From NCBI RefSeq assembly GCF_021261325.1, contig NZ_JAJSBI010000020.1, positions 62,001-126,000 of the forward strand: 64,000 nt of DNA, given 5' to 3'. The position numbers and the translations under genes are program-made. The notes under the pieces were generated by a model. That model was not told where the DNA came from, searched no databases, and saw only the letters and a list, made by a program, of their open reading frames with translations. The stretch comes from Streptomyces guryensis (GTDB lineage: Bacteria > Actinomycetota > Actinomycetes > Streptomycetales > Streptomycetaceae). Shown here one piece after another: positions 8,784 through 16,887 of the stretch (the stretch's first letter is position 1; each line of letters opens with the position of its first letter).

Positions 8784-9523
8784 TCACCCTGCCACGGACC
8801 GGCCGGTTGCCCATACGGCGTCGAAGCTCCCCGCATAGGCGTCGAACATGCCGCCGTCGCCGGTGCGGCGCAGGTGCCACACGGGAGCTCCGTAGGCATT
8901 CACGCCGAAGACGTGAGCGTTCACCAAGAGCTGGTCATCGGCCCGGTACAGGCTGTTGTAGAGCGTGGTCCCGTGCGTGCGCACCTCGATGCCGGGGATG
9001 TCGAGCAGCGGGCGGTAGTGCAGGAGCGCGAGGCGGCAGCGCGACTCGATGCCGTGCCCGAACTTCTCTTCAGTCCCGCGCTGTTGGACGTTCGCGCTGT
9101 CGGCGTCCCCCACGGCGATGCGGATCGCGCATCCGTCGGCGGCGCGCTCCCGCAGCAGTTCGTTCAGCCTGGGATACGCCTCATGCAGGAACACGGCCGC
9201 GTACACCAGGATGTCGATGCACTCACGAGCCGAGGCGAACAGCTCTGCGTACGCCGATACGGGCACGTCCGCCCGCTGGCCGTAGAGAGCGACGAGTTCG
9301 GGACTCACGGCGCGGGCAGGGCGGGCCTGACGCAGTGTGGGCCACAGCGCGTGCACGTCCTCCCCGAGCGTCTCGGCGGCCCGCAGTGCCGTGGCCCGGC
9401 GCGGATACGCCCCAGATTCGCCCATCGCTCAACGGACTTGGGGTCGACCGCGACCTTCTCCGCCAGCATCGCGTAGGTCCAGCCTCCCGCCGCCATGGCC
9501 GTACGTAGTCTCTCGTTCGGCAT
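8784..9523 (-). pseudogene. XRE-type regulator with C-terminal PLD-like domain, frameshifted
   Basis: The ATG at 9523 opens MPNERLRTAMAAGGWTYAML, an XRE helix-turn-helix of the type found in Streptomyces regulators, and runs as far as SVERWANLGR. The rest of the protein (PRRATALRAAETLGED onward, to 8784) is in another frame. One base appears to be missing near 9410 in the CGTATCCGCG region. The downstream part (~200 aa) is intact, with segments such as CIDILVYAAVFLHEAYPRL seen in PLD-like tails of these regulators. Either the gene is dead, or a shorter protein starts at ATG 9425. A sequencing error is possible. The divergent operator-like repeats upstream fit an autoregulator. Confidence 0.75.
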
Positions 9524-9543
9524 GCCATCCCCCTCGTGTATCT

Positions 9544-9598
9544 GGGACGTACCCAGGGACGTTCTACCCGCTGTGGGACGTCCCGAAATGGGAAACGT
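9544..9598. promoter_or_regulatory. GGGACGT repeat cluster, likely operator
   Basis: Four copies of a GGGACGT-like motif in 55 bp between two divergent genes: 9544-9550, 9556-9562, the perfect palindrome GGGACGTCCC at 9575-9584, and GGGAAACGT at 9590-9598. The placement between the XRE gene and the small-gene trio suggests the binding site of the XRE regulator; this is inferred. Confidence 0.6.
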
Positions 9599-9641
9599 AC
9601 GAGGTTCCACCGTCCCGAGTGAGGAGCGGACGATCGGTGGC

Positions 9642-9899
9642 ATGACCGAGAGCAAGGGGGCAGCGGTGAGCACGGAACGACAGTCGACCGAACAGGACCA
9701 TGCATCAGCCGCATGGCACGAAGCGGACTCCGGGGCACGGGAGTTGAGGGAGGCGTGCGCCATGGCCGGTGTCACGCTCCCTTCGCTGAGCACCGACCTC
9801 ACCGCGCTCATGTCCGGCCTGCCCCTGGTGGACCTGGGCCGAGTGAACTCCGACACTGCCTTGAAGCTCGCCGAGGTGATCCGTCGGGGGCGCTCATGA
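9642..9899 (+). CDS. Small hypothetical protein (85 aa), first of a coupled trio
   Basis: An 85-aa protein of unknown function with a polar N-terminus (MTESKGAAVSTERQ) and a helical C-terminal half ending VNSDTALKLAEVIRRG. It is divergent from the XRE-type regulator across the GGGACGT repeats, and its stop overlaps the next ATG (ATGA), so translation is coupled. Small proteins like this are commonly found next to XRE/PLD-type regulators in Streptomyces, often as multi-copy sets; a modulating role for the regulator is conceivable but not shown. Confidence 0.72.
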   Translation: MTESKGAAVSTERQSTEQDHASAAWHEADSGARELREACAMAGVTLPSLSTDLTALMSGLPLVDLGRVNSDTALKLAEVIRRGRS

Positions 9900-10120
9900 C
9901 TGCCCAGGATGTTCCCGAGGTCGGCACGGTGGTCGTGGACACCAGGAGCGACCAGCTCGGCGAGGTCATGGGTGCTGAAGGCCCGTACGTGCAACTCCGC
10001 CCGCTCGGTGGCGGCATTGAGTGGGACGTGCCCCCGCGGGCCCTCAGAGAGGCCACGACGTCCGACGAACTGCGCGCCAAGGTGCGCGAGGTGAACGCGT
10101 CCAGGAGGTGGGCGGGGTGA
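9896..10120 (+). CDS. Small hypothetical protein (74 aa), second of the trio
   Basis: A 74-aa protein containing a short SH3-like beta-barrel pattern: VGTVVVDTRSDQLGEVMG, then YVQLRPLGGGIEWDVP. Proteins with this layout are frequent in Streptomyces beside DUF397/XRE genes; I cannot give a function. The ATG overlaps the preceding stop and its own stop overlaps the next GTG (GTGA), so the three small genes form a tight operon. Confidence 0.75.
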   Translation: MTAQDVPEVGTVVVDTRSDQLGEVMGAEGPYVQLRPLGGGIEWDVPPRALREATTSDELRAKVREVNASRRWAG

Positions 10121-10356
10121 GGGCCGTCCTGCGCTACGTCAACCACACGATCCGGCACGCCCCGGAGGGCGGCGTCACGGCCGAGCTGTTCTGTGTCACG
10201 TACGGGTGCGGGGAATCGTCCGGCCCCCAGAGCGACCCGAACGACGCCCAGGACTGGGCGCTGAGGCACACGGGACACACAGGACACGACCTGTTCCGCC
10301 GCGAGTACACCGACCACGCCCGCGTGACGCGCGACGAGGAGACCCCGGCCCGCTGA
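10117..10356 (+). CDS. DUF7848-like small protein, third of the trio
   Basis: A 79-aa protein with an RYVNHTIRHAPEGGVTAELF opening, two Cys in CVTYGCGESS, and a C-terminal HTGHTGHDLFRREYTDHARV segment. The HTG(H/R)TGH...FRR pattern is what I remember for the DUF7848 family of Streptomyces. The His/Cys content suggests metal binding, but the number of ligands is low. It is coupled to the gene before it by a GTGA overlap. No function is known. Confidence 0.72.
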   Translation: MRAVLRYVNHTIRHAPEGGVTAELFCVTYGCGESSGPQSDPNDAQDWALRHTGHTGHDLFRREYTDHARVTRDEETPAR

Positions 10357-10553
10357 GCGACGGCGAGCAACATGGCTCAGCGGGTCGGCGCAGCTCAGTC
10401 TGCGCTCCACGATGTGCATGGGCGGTGCATCGCTGGCTGGTCGACAAGCTGAGCGCGGGGCTGACCGGTGCTATCGCACGGCGGCTCACCGCACCCGTGG
10501 AAGAACTGGCGGGTAGCCACGGACTGTCGTACCCATCTGTGATGGTGAGAGCC

Positions 10554-11048
10554 ATGGGTGAACTGGTGGAGCGAGTGGACGAGCGGGATCGGGTGCTCGG
10601 GGTGGTGGACCGGGGCGAGGCCATCAAGAACCGTTGGCTGCACCGCGTCGCGACGATCGTCTGTCGAGATACGGATGGCCGCATCCTGTTGCATCGGAGA
10701 CAGGAGGACGTCTCCCGATTCCCAGGGCAGTACAACTGGTTGATCGGTGGAGCTGCCGAGGTCGGAGAGTCGTACGAGGAGGCGGCAGCCCGCGAACTCA
10801 CTGAGGAACTGGGCGTCCGGGCGTCGGTCCGATTCGCCTTCAAGTTCCTCTGCCGAGGGGCGATCAGTCCGTATTGGCTCGGCGTCCACGAAGCCGTGGT
10901 CACCGAGGAAATCTCCCCTGATCCGTCGGAGATCGCTTGGCACGGGTGGGTCACTGAGAGCGAACTTCCGGACGCGCTCCAGCGGTGGACATTCGTACCT
11001 GATGGTGTCGATGCTCTGAAGCGCTACCTGTCCAAGCCGTTGCCGTAG
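10554..11048 (+). CDS. NUDIX hydrolase (isopentenyl-diphosphate isomerase-like)
   Basis: A 164-aa NUDIX protein. The box GGAAEVGESYEEAAARELTE plus ELG (residues ~64-86) fits GX5EX7REUXEEXGU fully. An N-terminal ERVDERDRVLGVVDRGEAI and a LHRVATIVCRDTDGRILLHR strand resemble the group that includes isopentenyl-diphosphate isomerase-like and YfcD-type hydrolases. The catalytic Cys of true IDI is not evident in the expected place, so hydrolysis of a nucleotide substrate is more likely. ATG 10554 has a GAGAG just upstream; ATG 10542 is in frame and also possible. It is the last gene before attR, and a small CGCGCT/AGCGCG hairpin (11065-11080) follows its stop. Confidence 0.85.
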   Translation: MGELVERVDERDRVLGVVDRGEAIKNRWLHRVATIVCRDTDGRILLHRRQEDVSRFPGQYNWLIGGAAEVGESYEEAAARELTEELGVRASVRFAFKFLCRGAISPYWLGVHEAVVTEEISPDPSEIAWHGWVTESELPDALQRWTFVPDGVDALKRYLSKPLP

Positions 11049-11132
11049 CCGAGGCCGAGTTGCCGCGCTGACCAGCGCGAACGCGTCACAGCGCAGACGC
11101 GGCCGCTAGTGTGTGCATCACGCCTGATCGTG

Positions 11133-11140
11133 TGGACGAT
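11133..11140. other. attR core of element 1
   Basis: TGGACGAT, the right-hand copy of the crossover repeat at 985-992. Inside it is the attP arm (GCCTGATCG, 11122-11130); outside it is the native xpb start region. Confidence 0.88.
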
Positions 11141-11155
11141 GAGTGGACCATTCAC
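11133..11155 (-). pseudogene. Stranded 5' end of xpb
   Basis: The original translation start of xpb: GTG at 11155 reading V-N-G-P-L-I-V and then running into the element. It has a GGAAAGGG upstream. The rest of the gene is at 1-992. This fragment, with the native promoter, now drives only a short chimeric frame. Confidence 0.85.
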
Positions 11156-11301
11156 GCGGGGCACCCTTTCCGTGGGCCGGACGTCTCGGCCAAACGTCTC
11201 GGCCAAACGTCCAGTGTGCCGCATACGCGGACGATCACGGCCGGTCGTGAAGCCTTGATGACCACTCGTGACCAGTCATGACCGGCCGGCATCGGCCGTC
11301 G

Positions 11302-13833
11302 TCAGTCCTCCGCGAGCTCGGCGACCCCGGTGACCCGGTGCAAGGGGTACGTCCGCACCTCGTCCGCCGTGTGGTCGTACGCCGTCACGAAGCCGCCCTC
11401 GACGCGGATCGGGGCGATGACGCGCTGGCTGGCGGCGCCCTCCGCGTTGACGTAGCCGATCCAGAGGGCTTCGCCGGTGAGGACCGCGGCCTGCATGGTG
11501 GCGAGGGTCTCGGCGGAGTTGGTGCGGGGCAGGTCGCCGCCCGGCGAGGCCGACGGGGTCTGCTTGCGCGGGGTGGTGGAGGCCAGGTCGCCGGCCCGGA
11601 TCGCACGGATCGCCGCAGCCAGGAGCGTGATGTCGGGCGTCGGCGGGCCGTCCGGGACCGGCGCGGGTGCGGTGCGGGGCGGGGTGCGGTGGGCGTCGGC
11701 GCGGGTGATCAGGACGTCGCCCTCCGCCGACTCGGCGGCCGGTGCGAAGCCCATCGCCCGCAGACCGTCGAGGAGGGTCGCCGGGTCGGCCTGGGTGGCG
11801 AGCACGGTGGAGGCGAGGCGGCGCAGGCGCAGGGCCGCGGCGCGCTTGTCGGCCATGATCTCGTTGAGCAGGGCGTCGTCGTCGCAGCGGACGTACGCCG
11901 AGGCCGCCCCCACCCGCAGATGCCCGTGCTTACGGGCCACGTCGTCGATCAGATACGTCAACGGCTGCGGGACGGGGGTGCGGGAGTGGGCGGTCAGGAA
12001 GGCGTGCAGGTCGGTGGCCGCGCGGCCCGCGTCCAGGGCGCGCCGTACCGAACCGGGGGTGAAGCGGTAGACCGTGGCCCCGCCCTTCGACTCCACGTCC
12101 GCCAGCACGTCCAGCATGTCGGCCAGCGGGCGCTTCAACGGGCCGGGGGCGACCGCCGTCAGGTCCGCCTGGAGCAGGACGTGGTCCAGCGGCTCGGGCA
12201 GGAGAGGGGCGAGGAGCCGCCCGGCCGCCGCGGAGGCGGTGGCCTGCTCGGTGGCGGACAGGGGCTCCAGGGTGACCGGCATGTGGTGCACGGGGAGCTT
12301 GTCGCCGGGGCCCTGCTGAGCGGGCTCGGCGTCCTTCGGCACGGGTGCGGGCGCGGGTGCGGGCGCCCCGAGCAGGGCCCGCCCGTGCGCCGACAGCGCG
12401 CCCCGCCCCGTCACGCCCAGCGTCTCCGCCTCCGACAGCGTCCAGCCGGCGAGCCGTCCGCGCAGGTCGTCGTTCTGCTGGGGGCCGCGAAGGGGCCGTT
12501 CCCAGCGCAGCCGGGCGAGGACGGACTCGGCGGACGGGGAGGCACCCTCCGGCAGCCCGGCCAGCAGGCTCAGCACCCGGTGCCGTACCTCCGGCGCCGC
12601 GGAGCGGTCGAGTCCCGGGCCCAGCGCCGACAAGGCGCGTTCCTTCGCGTCGCGGCCCCCGACCACGCCCGCCGTGCGCGTCGCCGTCAGCCACGCCTGC
12701 GCCAGCTGCGCCCAGCGTTCTGCGGCCGGCAGCTCCAGCCACTCGTCGTAGGCCGGGGTCGCCGCGTACCGCTCGTCGGCCTCCCCGTCGGAGGCCAGCA
12801 GCCCGGCCGTGTAGGCCAGCTCGACCCAGAAGGCGGCGACGGGCTCGGACACGTCGAGCGCGACCGCGGTGCGCTTGAGGTCGCGCACGCTGAGACCGCC
12901 CGCCCTCAGCACGGTGGGCCCGCCCTCGTCCCAGTCCTTCAGCAGCTCCTCCACCGTCGCCAGCGCGGTGTACGCCTGTCCGGCCGCCGTCGCGTCCACA
13001 ACCTGTGGACGGTGTGTGGCCGTCGCCTCCAGGGCGGGCGGCAGCGGCTCGGTGGCGCGGTGCGCCCGGCCGCCGCGCAGGTGCAGGGCCACCTCACGGG
13101 GGAGTACGACCGTCCCGGGCGCCGTCGGCAGCAGCAGCCCGCGGTCCAGGAGCCAGCGCAGCCGGGGCGCCGGATCGGCCGTGACCTGCCCGTACGGCGG
13201 CCCCCACACCAGGCGGTCCAGCACCTCCCGTGACTCAGGGGAGGCTTCGGCGAGCAGCGCCGCCATGCGTGCGCGGTCGCCGTACAGGGCCGTGAGGGAG
13301 GCCACGGCCGAGACGGAGTCGTGCGTCGAGGGCAGCCCGACCGCGGTGACGATCTCCTGGATCCGGCCCGGCGACATGCCCGCCGTCGCCTCCTGCACCG
13401 TCGGCCCGAGCCCGGTCGGCGACGGGTGCTGCGGCGACGGCGCGAGCAGCTCACGGGCCGTCCGCACCAGCCGCAGCCGGTCGTCGCCGCCCCACACCAG
13501 GGCCTGCTCCCGCAGGGTCCCCAGGGCACGCGGGAGCGCCGCGGCGACCGCCGGGTCGCCGCCGTCGCCGCTCATCAGCCCGAGCAGCTCTTCGTAGCCG
13601 GCCGGATCCGCCGCCACCGCCAGCGCCTCGGCCGTCTGAAGCGCGAAACGGTCCAGCCGCTCCAGCGCCCGCACGACGGACGCGCGGGTGCCGGCCCGGG
13701 TCGCCAGCTGGGTGAGGTCGGTGGGGACGGGGGTGATGAGATCGGGGCGGGCGCGCAGCAGCTCCGCCAGGGAGGCGTCGTCCCTGTCGCGCAGTGCCTC
13801 TGCGAGTGAACGCGGAGCGGCCGGGGTGCTCAT
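11302..13833 (-). CDS. Helicase-associated (XPB/Ssl2 N-terminal-like) protein with WYL-like C-terminus
   Basis: A large (843 aa) actinobacterial protein of the 'helicase C-terminal / XPB-Ssl2-like' group, normally encoded just upstream of xpb and in the same direction, as it is here once the element is removed. No Walker A is present, so it is not an ATPase itself. The N-terminal half is helical with winged-helix-like segments (for example LTQLATRAGTRASVVRALER). The middle has HVLLQADLTAVAPGPLKRPL, the pattern of the helicase-associated domain. The end (~765-843) looks WYL-like, with LWIGYVNAEGAASQRVIAP and YPLHRVTGV. Probably a partner of XPB in DNA repair; inferred from conserved neighbourhood. 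ATG 13833 is the first plausible start. Confidence 0.88.
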   Translation of the reverse strand: MSTPAAPRSLAEALRDRDDASLAELLRARPDLITPVPTDLTQLATRAGTRASVVRALERLDRFALQTAEALAVAADPAGYEELLGLMSGDGGDPAVAAALPRALGTLREQALVWGGDDRLRLVRTARELLAPSPQHPSPTGLGPTVQEATAGMSPGRIQEIVTAVGLPSTHDSVSAVASLTALYGDRARMAALLAEASPESREVLDRLVWGPPYGQVTADPAPRLRWLLDRGLLLPTAPGTVVLPREVALHLRGGRAHRATEPLPPALEATATHRPQVVDATAAGQAYTALATVEELLKDWDEGGPTVLRAGGLSVRDLKRTAVALDVSEPVAAFWVELAYTAGLLASDGEADERYAATPAYDEWLELPAAERWAQLAQAWLTATRTAGVVGGRDAKERALSALGPGLDRSAAPEVRHRVLSLLAGLPEGASPSAESVLARLRWERPLRGPQQNDDLRGRLAGWTLSEAETLGVTGRGALSAHGRALLGAPAPAPAPVPKDAEPAQQGPGDKLPVHHMPVTLEPLSATEQATASAAAGRLLAPLLPEPLDHVLLQADLTAVAPGPLKRPLADMLDVLADVESKGGATVYRFTPGSVRRALDAGRAATDLHAFLTAHSRTPVPQPLTYLIDDVARKHGHLRVGAASAYVRCDDDALLNEIMADKRAAALRLRRLASTVLATQADPATLLDGLRAMGFAPAAESAEGDVLITRADAHRTPPRTAPAPVPDGPPTPDITLLAAAIRAIRAGDLASTTPRKQTPSASPGGDLPRTNSAETLATMQAAVLTGEALWIGYVNAEGAASQRVIAPIRVEGGFVTAYDHTADEVRTYPLHRVTGVAELAED

Positions 13834-14126
13834 CCGACCCACGGTAGCGGGTTGCCTCCGGCGGTTGCGCTGAGCAGGTGCGGGTGAGTGGGGGCTCGCG
13901 TCCCTGGGGGCTCGCCCCCAGACCCCCGTAGCGGCGTTCGGCGTCGTCCTCGAACTCCCCCCGCTCTCGGCTTCGCCCGAGCGGGGGGACCCCCACGACG
14001 GGCTGGGTTTTGTTGACCTCTGGATGAACTTCAGCCGGAGGATTGCCGCAACCCTGGCTCCACCCGGCACGCACTCGTCACTCTGGGATCACTGTCAACT
14101 GCCGCACAGATCAGGGGGATTCAGCG

Positions 14127-15752
14127 GTGGGGATCTTCGGCATGGAGTTCGACTTCAACAACGTCGTCGCGATGGTCAGCATCGCGATCCCCCTCCTGGC
14201 GTTCTTCTGGGAGTTCGTGGTCATCCGCCGCAAGCGGCTCGGTTACCGCTTCCAGATGGACACGCTGGCCACGGACACCGCCCACGCGCCCAGCGCCGAC
14301 GTCCTGGCCCGCATGCACGACAACGGCCGGCCGCTGTCCCAGCCGTCGTTCGTCCTGCTGCGCATCGAGAACGCCGGCTGGCGGGAGATAGCGCCCTCGG
14401 ACTATCTGGCTCCCCCCACCGCGGAGACCGGCGCCCACGTCCTGTTCCCGGACCGCAGGGTCGTCGGCATGGCGGTCACCGAACTCAGCCATCCCGCGCT
14501 GCGCCACTTCTTCGTCACCACACGCGACGGCCGCACCCAGGAGACCGACGGCTTCGGGATCGGCGAGGACGACGGATCCGGCGTCATCCGGCTGCCCAGG
14601 GTGACGCTCAACCCCGGCGCCCACTACAAGGTGCTCGCGCTGCTGGAACGCAGCTCCGGCAGCCCGGGGGCGGTCTTCCCCGACCCGGAGCTCCAGGCCG
14701 ACCTGACCGGCCAGAACCGCCGTTCCTTCGCCTGGGGCCGCTGGCTCGCCCGGCTCAAGCCCGCCCAGACCGAGAGCCACACCTTCGCCTCCCGGGCGGC
14801 GAAGGTCCTCATGAGCCTGCTCGCGGTCGCCGTTCTCGTGCAGGCGGGCATCACCCTGTTCTGGCCCACCAGACCCGCCCCGCTGGACTGCGTCGGCGGC
14901 ACCCTGCACATGGAGGGCTCCACGGCCTTCGCCCCCGCCGTGCAGGCGGCCGCGAAGGAGTACGCGACGCTCTGCGAGGCCAAGGGCGCGAAGATCGTCG
15001 CCGACGACGGCGCGTTCCAGGGCAGCGGGGAAGGCATCGCCGCGCTGGAGCGGACCGGCGCGGCGGCCGGCCTCAAGGGCACCGAAGGACTCGCCGACCG
15101 CATCGCCTTCACCGACGGACCGGCGGACCAGGGCCATCCCGAGATCCTGCCCCGGCCCGTCTCGTACGCCCTGTTCACCCTCGTCGTGAACAAGGACGCG
15201 AAGGTCCGCAACCTCTCCCTCGCGCAGGTCCGCTCCATCTACGCCAGGAAGACCACCAACTGGTCCGAGGTGGGCGGCGCGAACATCCCCATCCACCTCG
15301 TCGACCGCCACCGCGACTCCGGCACCCGGGGCGCCCTCGAAAAGCGCGTCCTCAAGGGGAGGTCCGTGCCGGAGGCCGATGTCAACGACTGCGCCCAACT
15401 CGCCCACGACAAGGCCGGGGTCTGCGAGGTCGACAGCACCGACACCCTGCTGGACCGCACCGCCACGCTGCCCGGCGCCCTCGGCTACAGCGAGGCGAGC
15501 AGCGTCACCTCGGGCGACCTCGTCAAGCTCCGCATCGACGACATGCCGCCCACGCTCGACGGCGTCGAGAACGGTACCTATCCGTACTGGCAGACCGAGT
15601 ACGCCTACACCTACGGCGAACCGCCCGCCGACTCCATGGCCGCGGCCTTCCTGCGCTACCTCACCGACCAGGGCGGCAAGGACATCCTGCGCCAGTACGG
15701 CAACCGCCCCTGCTCGGAGACGGAATACCCGCTGGTGTGCCGACCGGCGTGA
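14127..15752 (+). CDS. Membrane-anchored phosphate-binding-like (PBP superfamily) protein
   Basis: A 541-aa protein with an N-terminal membrane helix (~10-30), a ~200-residue soluble domain, a second membrane helix (KVLMSLLAVAVLVQAGITLFW, ~230-250), and a C-terminal PstS-like ligand-binding domain. The latter shows GGTLHMEGSTAFAPAVQAAA, IAFTDGPADQG, ARKTTNWSEVGG and HRDSGTRGALEK, which are the Ser/Thr- and Arg-bearing anion-binding loops of the family. The unusual part is the domain order: the binding domain is fused behind a membrane-spanning module, so it acts at the outer face as a sensor or receptor rather than as a free lipoprotein. GTG 14127 follows AGGGGG with good spacing. The next gene may be co-transcribed. 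Confidence 0.82.
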   Translation: MGIFGMEFDFNNVVAMVSIAIPLLAFFWEFVVIRRKRLGYRFQMDTLATDTAHAPSADVLARMHDNGRPLSQPSFVLLRIENAGWREIAPSDYLAPPTAETGAHVLFPDRRVVGMAVTELSHPALRHFFVTTRDGRTQETDGFGIGEDDGSGVIRLPRVTLNPGAHYKVLALLERSSGSPGAVFPDPELQADLTGQNRRSFAWGRWLARLKPAQTESHTFASRAAKVLMSLLAVAVLVQAGITLFWPTRPAPLDCVGGTLHMEGSTAFAPAVQAAAKEYATLCEAKGAKIVADDGAFQGSGEGIAALERTGAAAGLKGTEGLADRIAFTDGPADQGHPEILPRPVSYALFTLVVNKDAKVRNLSLAQVRSIYARKTTNWSEVGGANIPIHLVDRHRDSGTRGALEKRVLKGRSVPEADVNDCAQLAHDKAGVCEVDSTDTLLDRTATLPGALGYSEASSVTSGDLVKLRIDDMPPTLDGVENGTYPYWQTEYAYTYGEPPADSMAAAFLRYLTDQGGKDILRQYGNRPCSETEYPLVCRPA

Positions 15753-15825
15753 CCCACAGCCTGCGCTACCGTCGTCACCACGGGAAGTACGGGAAATCCA
15801 ACGCACCCACCCCAAAGGGGACTTC

Positions 15826-16815
15826 GTGGGGATCGAGAGCGACAAGGTCGTCTACGAGTATCTGAGCCGCGTCGGTGACGTGGCGCAGCAGCGGCAGTTG
15901 CCGTCGGCCGCACGCATGCACCTGGTGTCGGAGCTGCGGGGCGAGATCGACCGCCGCCGCGCGAAGGCCACCGTCGACAGCCCCGCCGCGGTCCGCCGCA
16001 TCCTCTCCCGGCTCGGCACCCCCGACGAGGTCGTCGCCGCCGCCGGCGCTGCCCCCACCGGGGCGGGCGCCGCCGCACCGCAGGCGCCCCCCGTCCATGT
16101 GCCCGTGCAGCGGGACGACGAACCGGAGGACGGCAGGCGGCTGCCGAAGAGCCTGCGCCGGGTCGTACCCCGCCCCCGCCCCGCCCAGCCCGCCCGGCCC
16201 GAGAAGGCCGCCCCCTCCCCGCCGCACATGGCGAGCGCCGAGGAACTCGGCAACAGCGCGACCCAGCCCGACTGGTGGCGGGTCGACAGCACCCCCTTCG
16301 GTGAGAGCGTCCCGGGATTCACCGGCGGCGTGGAGATTCCCGACCTGCTCAGGCCGCCGCGCCCGAAGGAACTCGAGAAGGAGCCGCCACCGGCCGTCGA
16401 GCAGGCCCCGGAAGCCGAGGCGGAGGCCGCACCCGAGGTCCCCGCGGCCCGTCGCCGCCGCCTCGCCCTCCCCGCCGGTGGCTGGAGCAACCCGCTCCTC
16501 CTGATCGCCGCCGGACTGCTCGTCGTGGGCGCGATCCTCGGCAACTGGTACGCCCTCCTGCTCGGCTGGCTCATCGCCTACGCCTCCCGCCGGCTGACCC
16601 GCAACGAGTCGAAGTGGGCGGTCATCGGCATGCCCACCGTCGCGCTCACGGCCGGCCTCGTCTGGCTCTGGGGCAGGAACGACGGCCGCTGGGGGACCCC
16701 CATACCCCAGGGCCACATGAACGAGGCGATCGCCCAGACCTGGCCGTGGGTGGTACGGGGCGCGGCACTGCTGTCGGCCCTCTTCATCACCTGGCGCTCA
16801 CAAAGGCGCCCCTGA
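15826..16815 (+). CDS. HAAS-like domain membrane protein
   Basis: A 329-aa integral membrane protein. The N-terminal ~75 residues (VYEYLSRVGDVAQQRQLPSA, then RMHLVSELRGEIDRRR and RILSRLGTPDEVVAAAG) match the HAAS signalling/permease-prefix domain. A long Pro/Glu-rich linker follows (~85-215). The C-terminus has about four membrane helices, from NPLLLIAAGLLVVGAILGNW onwards. GTG 15826 is preceded by AAAGGGG at the right distance. It is 73 bp downstream of the PBP-like gene in the same direction, so the pair may work together at the membrane. The ligand or partner is unknown. Confidence 0.8.
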   Translation: MGIESDKVVYEYLSRVGDVAQQRQLPSAARMHLVSELRGEIDRRRAKATVDSPAAVRRILSRLGTPDEVVAAAGAAPTGAGAAAPQAPPVHVPVQRDDEPEDGRRLPKSLRRVVPRPRPAQPARPEKAAPSPPHMASAEELGNSATQPDWWRVDSTPFGESVPGFTGGVEIPDLLRPPRPKELEKEPPPAVEQAPEAEAEAAPEVPAARRRRLALPAGGWSNPLLLIAAGLLVVGAILGNWYALLLGWLIAYASRRLTRNESKWAVIGMPTVALTAGLVWLWGRNDGRWGTPIPQGHMNEAIAQTWPWVVRGAALLSALFITWRSQRRP

Positions 16816-16887
16816 GCGGCGCGGTTCATCGCCCCCCACGAACCCGCACCCGCCACACAACGAGGTAGGACCGGGCTACTGGGCACA

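Larger units (their letters stand above)
985..11140. mobile_element. AICE-type integrative element (element 1) inserted in xpb
   Basis: An integrated element bounded by an 8-bp direct repeat (TGGACGAT) at 985-992 and 11133-11140. Joining the outer flanks restores the expected actinobacterial XPB N-terminus (VNGPLIVQSDKT), which fixes the boundaries. Joining the inner flanks gives an attP whose two arms are inverted copies (GCCTAATCG and CGATCAGGC) around TCCACA, as expected for a serine integrase site. Inside are the hallmark AICE modules in order: integrase, a small coupled protein, HUH replication initiator, FtsK-like transfer ATPase, small spread/regulatory proteins and cargo. Integration, replication and transfer genes all look intact, so the element is probably still mobile; that last point is inference. 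Confidence 0.9.

Noticed and set aside
9400..9430. Programmed frameshift in the XRE/PLD gene or in the resolvase at ~40680
   Set aside because: No slippery heptamer or stimulatory structure at either site; loss of one base explains both.
11278..13233. A 651-codon open frame on the + strand opposite the helicase-associated gene
   Set aside because: High GC keeps antisense frames open; its composition (Arg/Gly/Val-rich, no domain) marks it as a shadow, while the - strand frame has clear family features.
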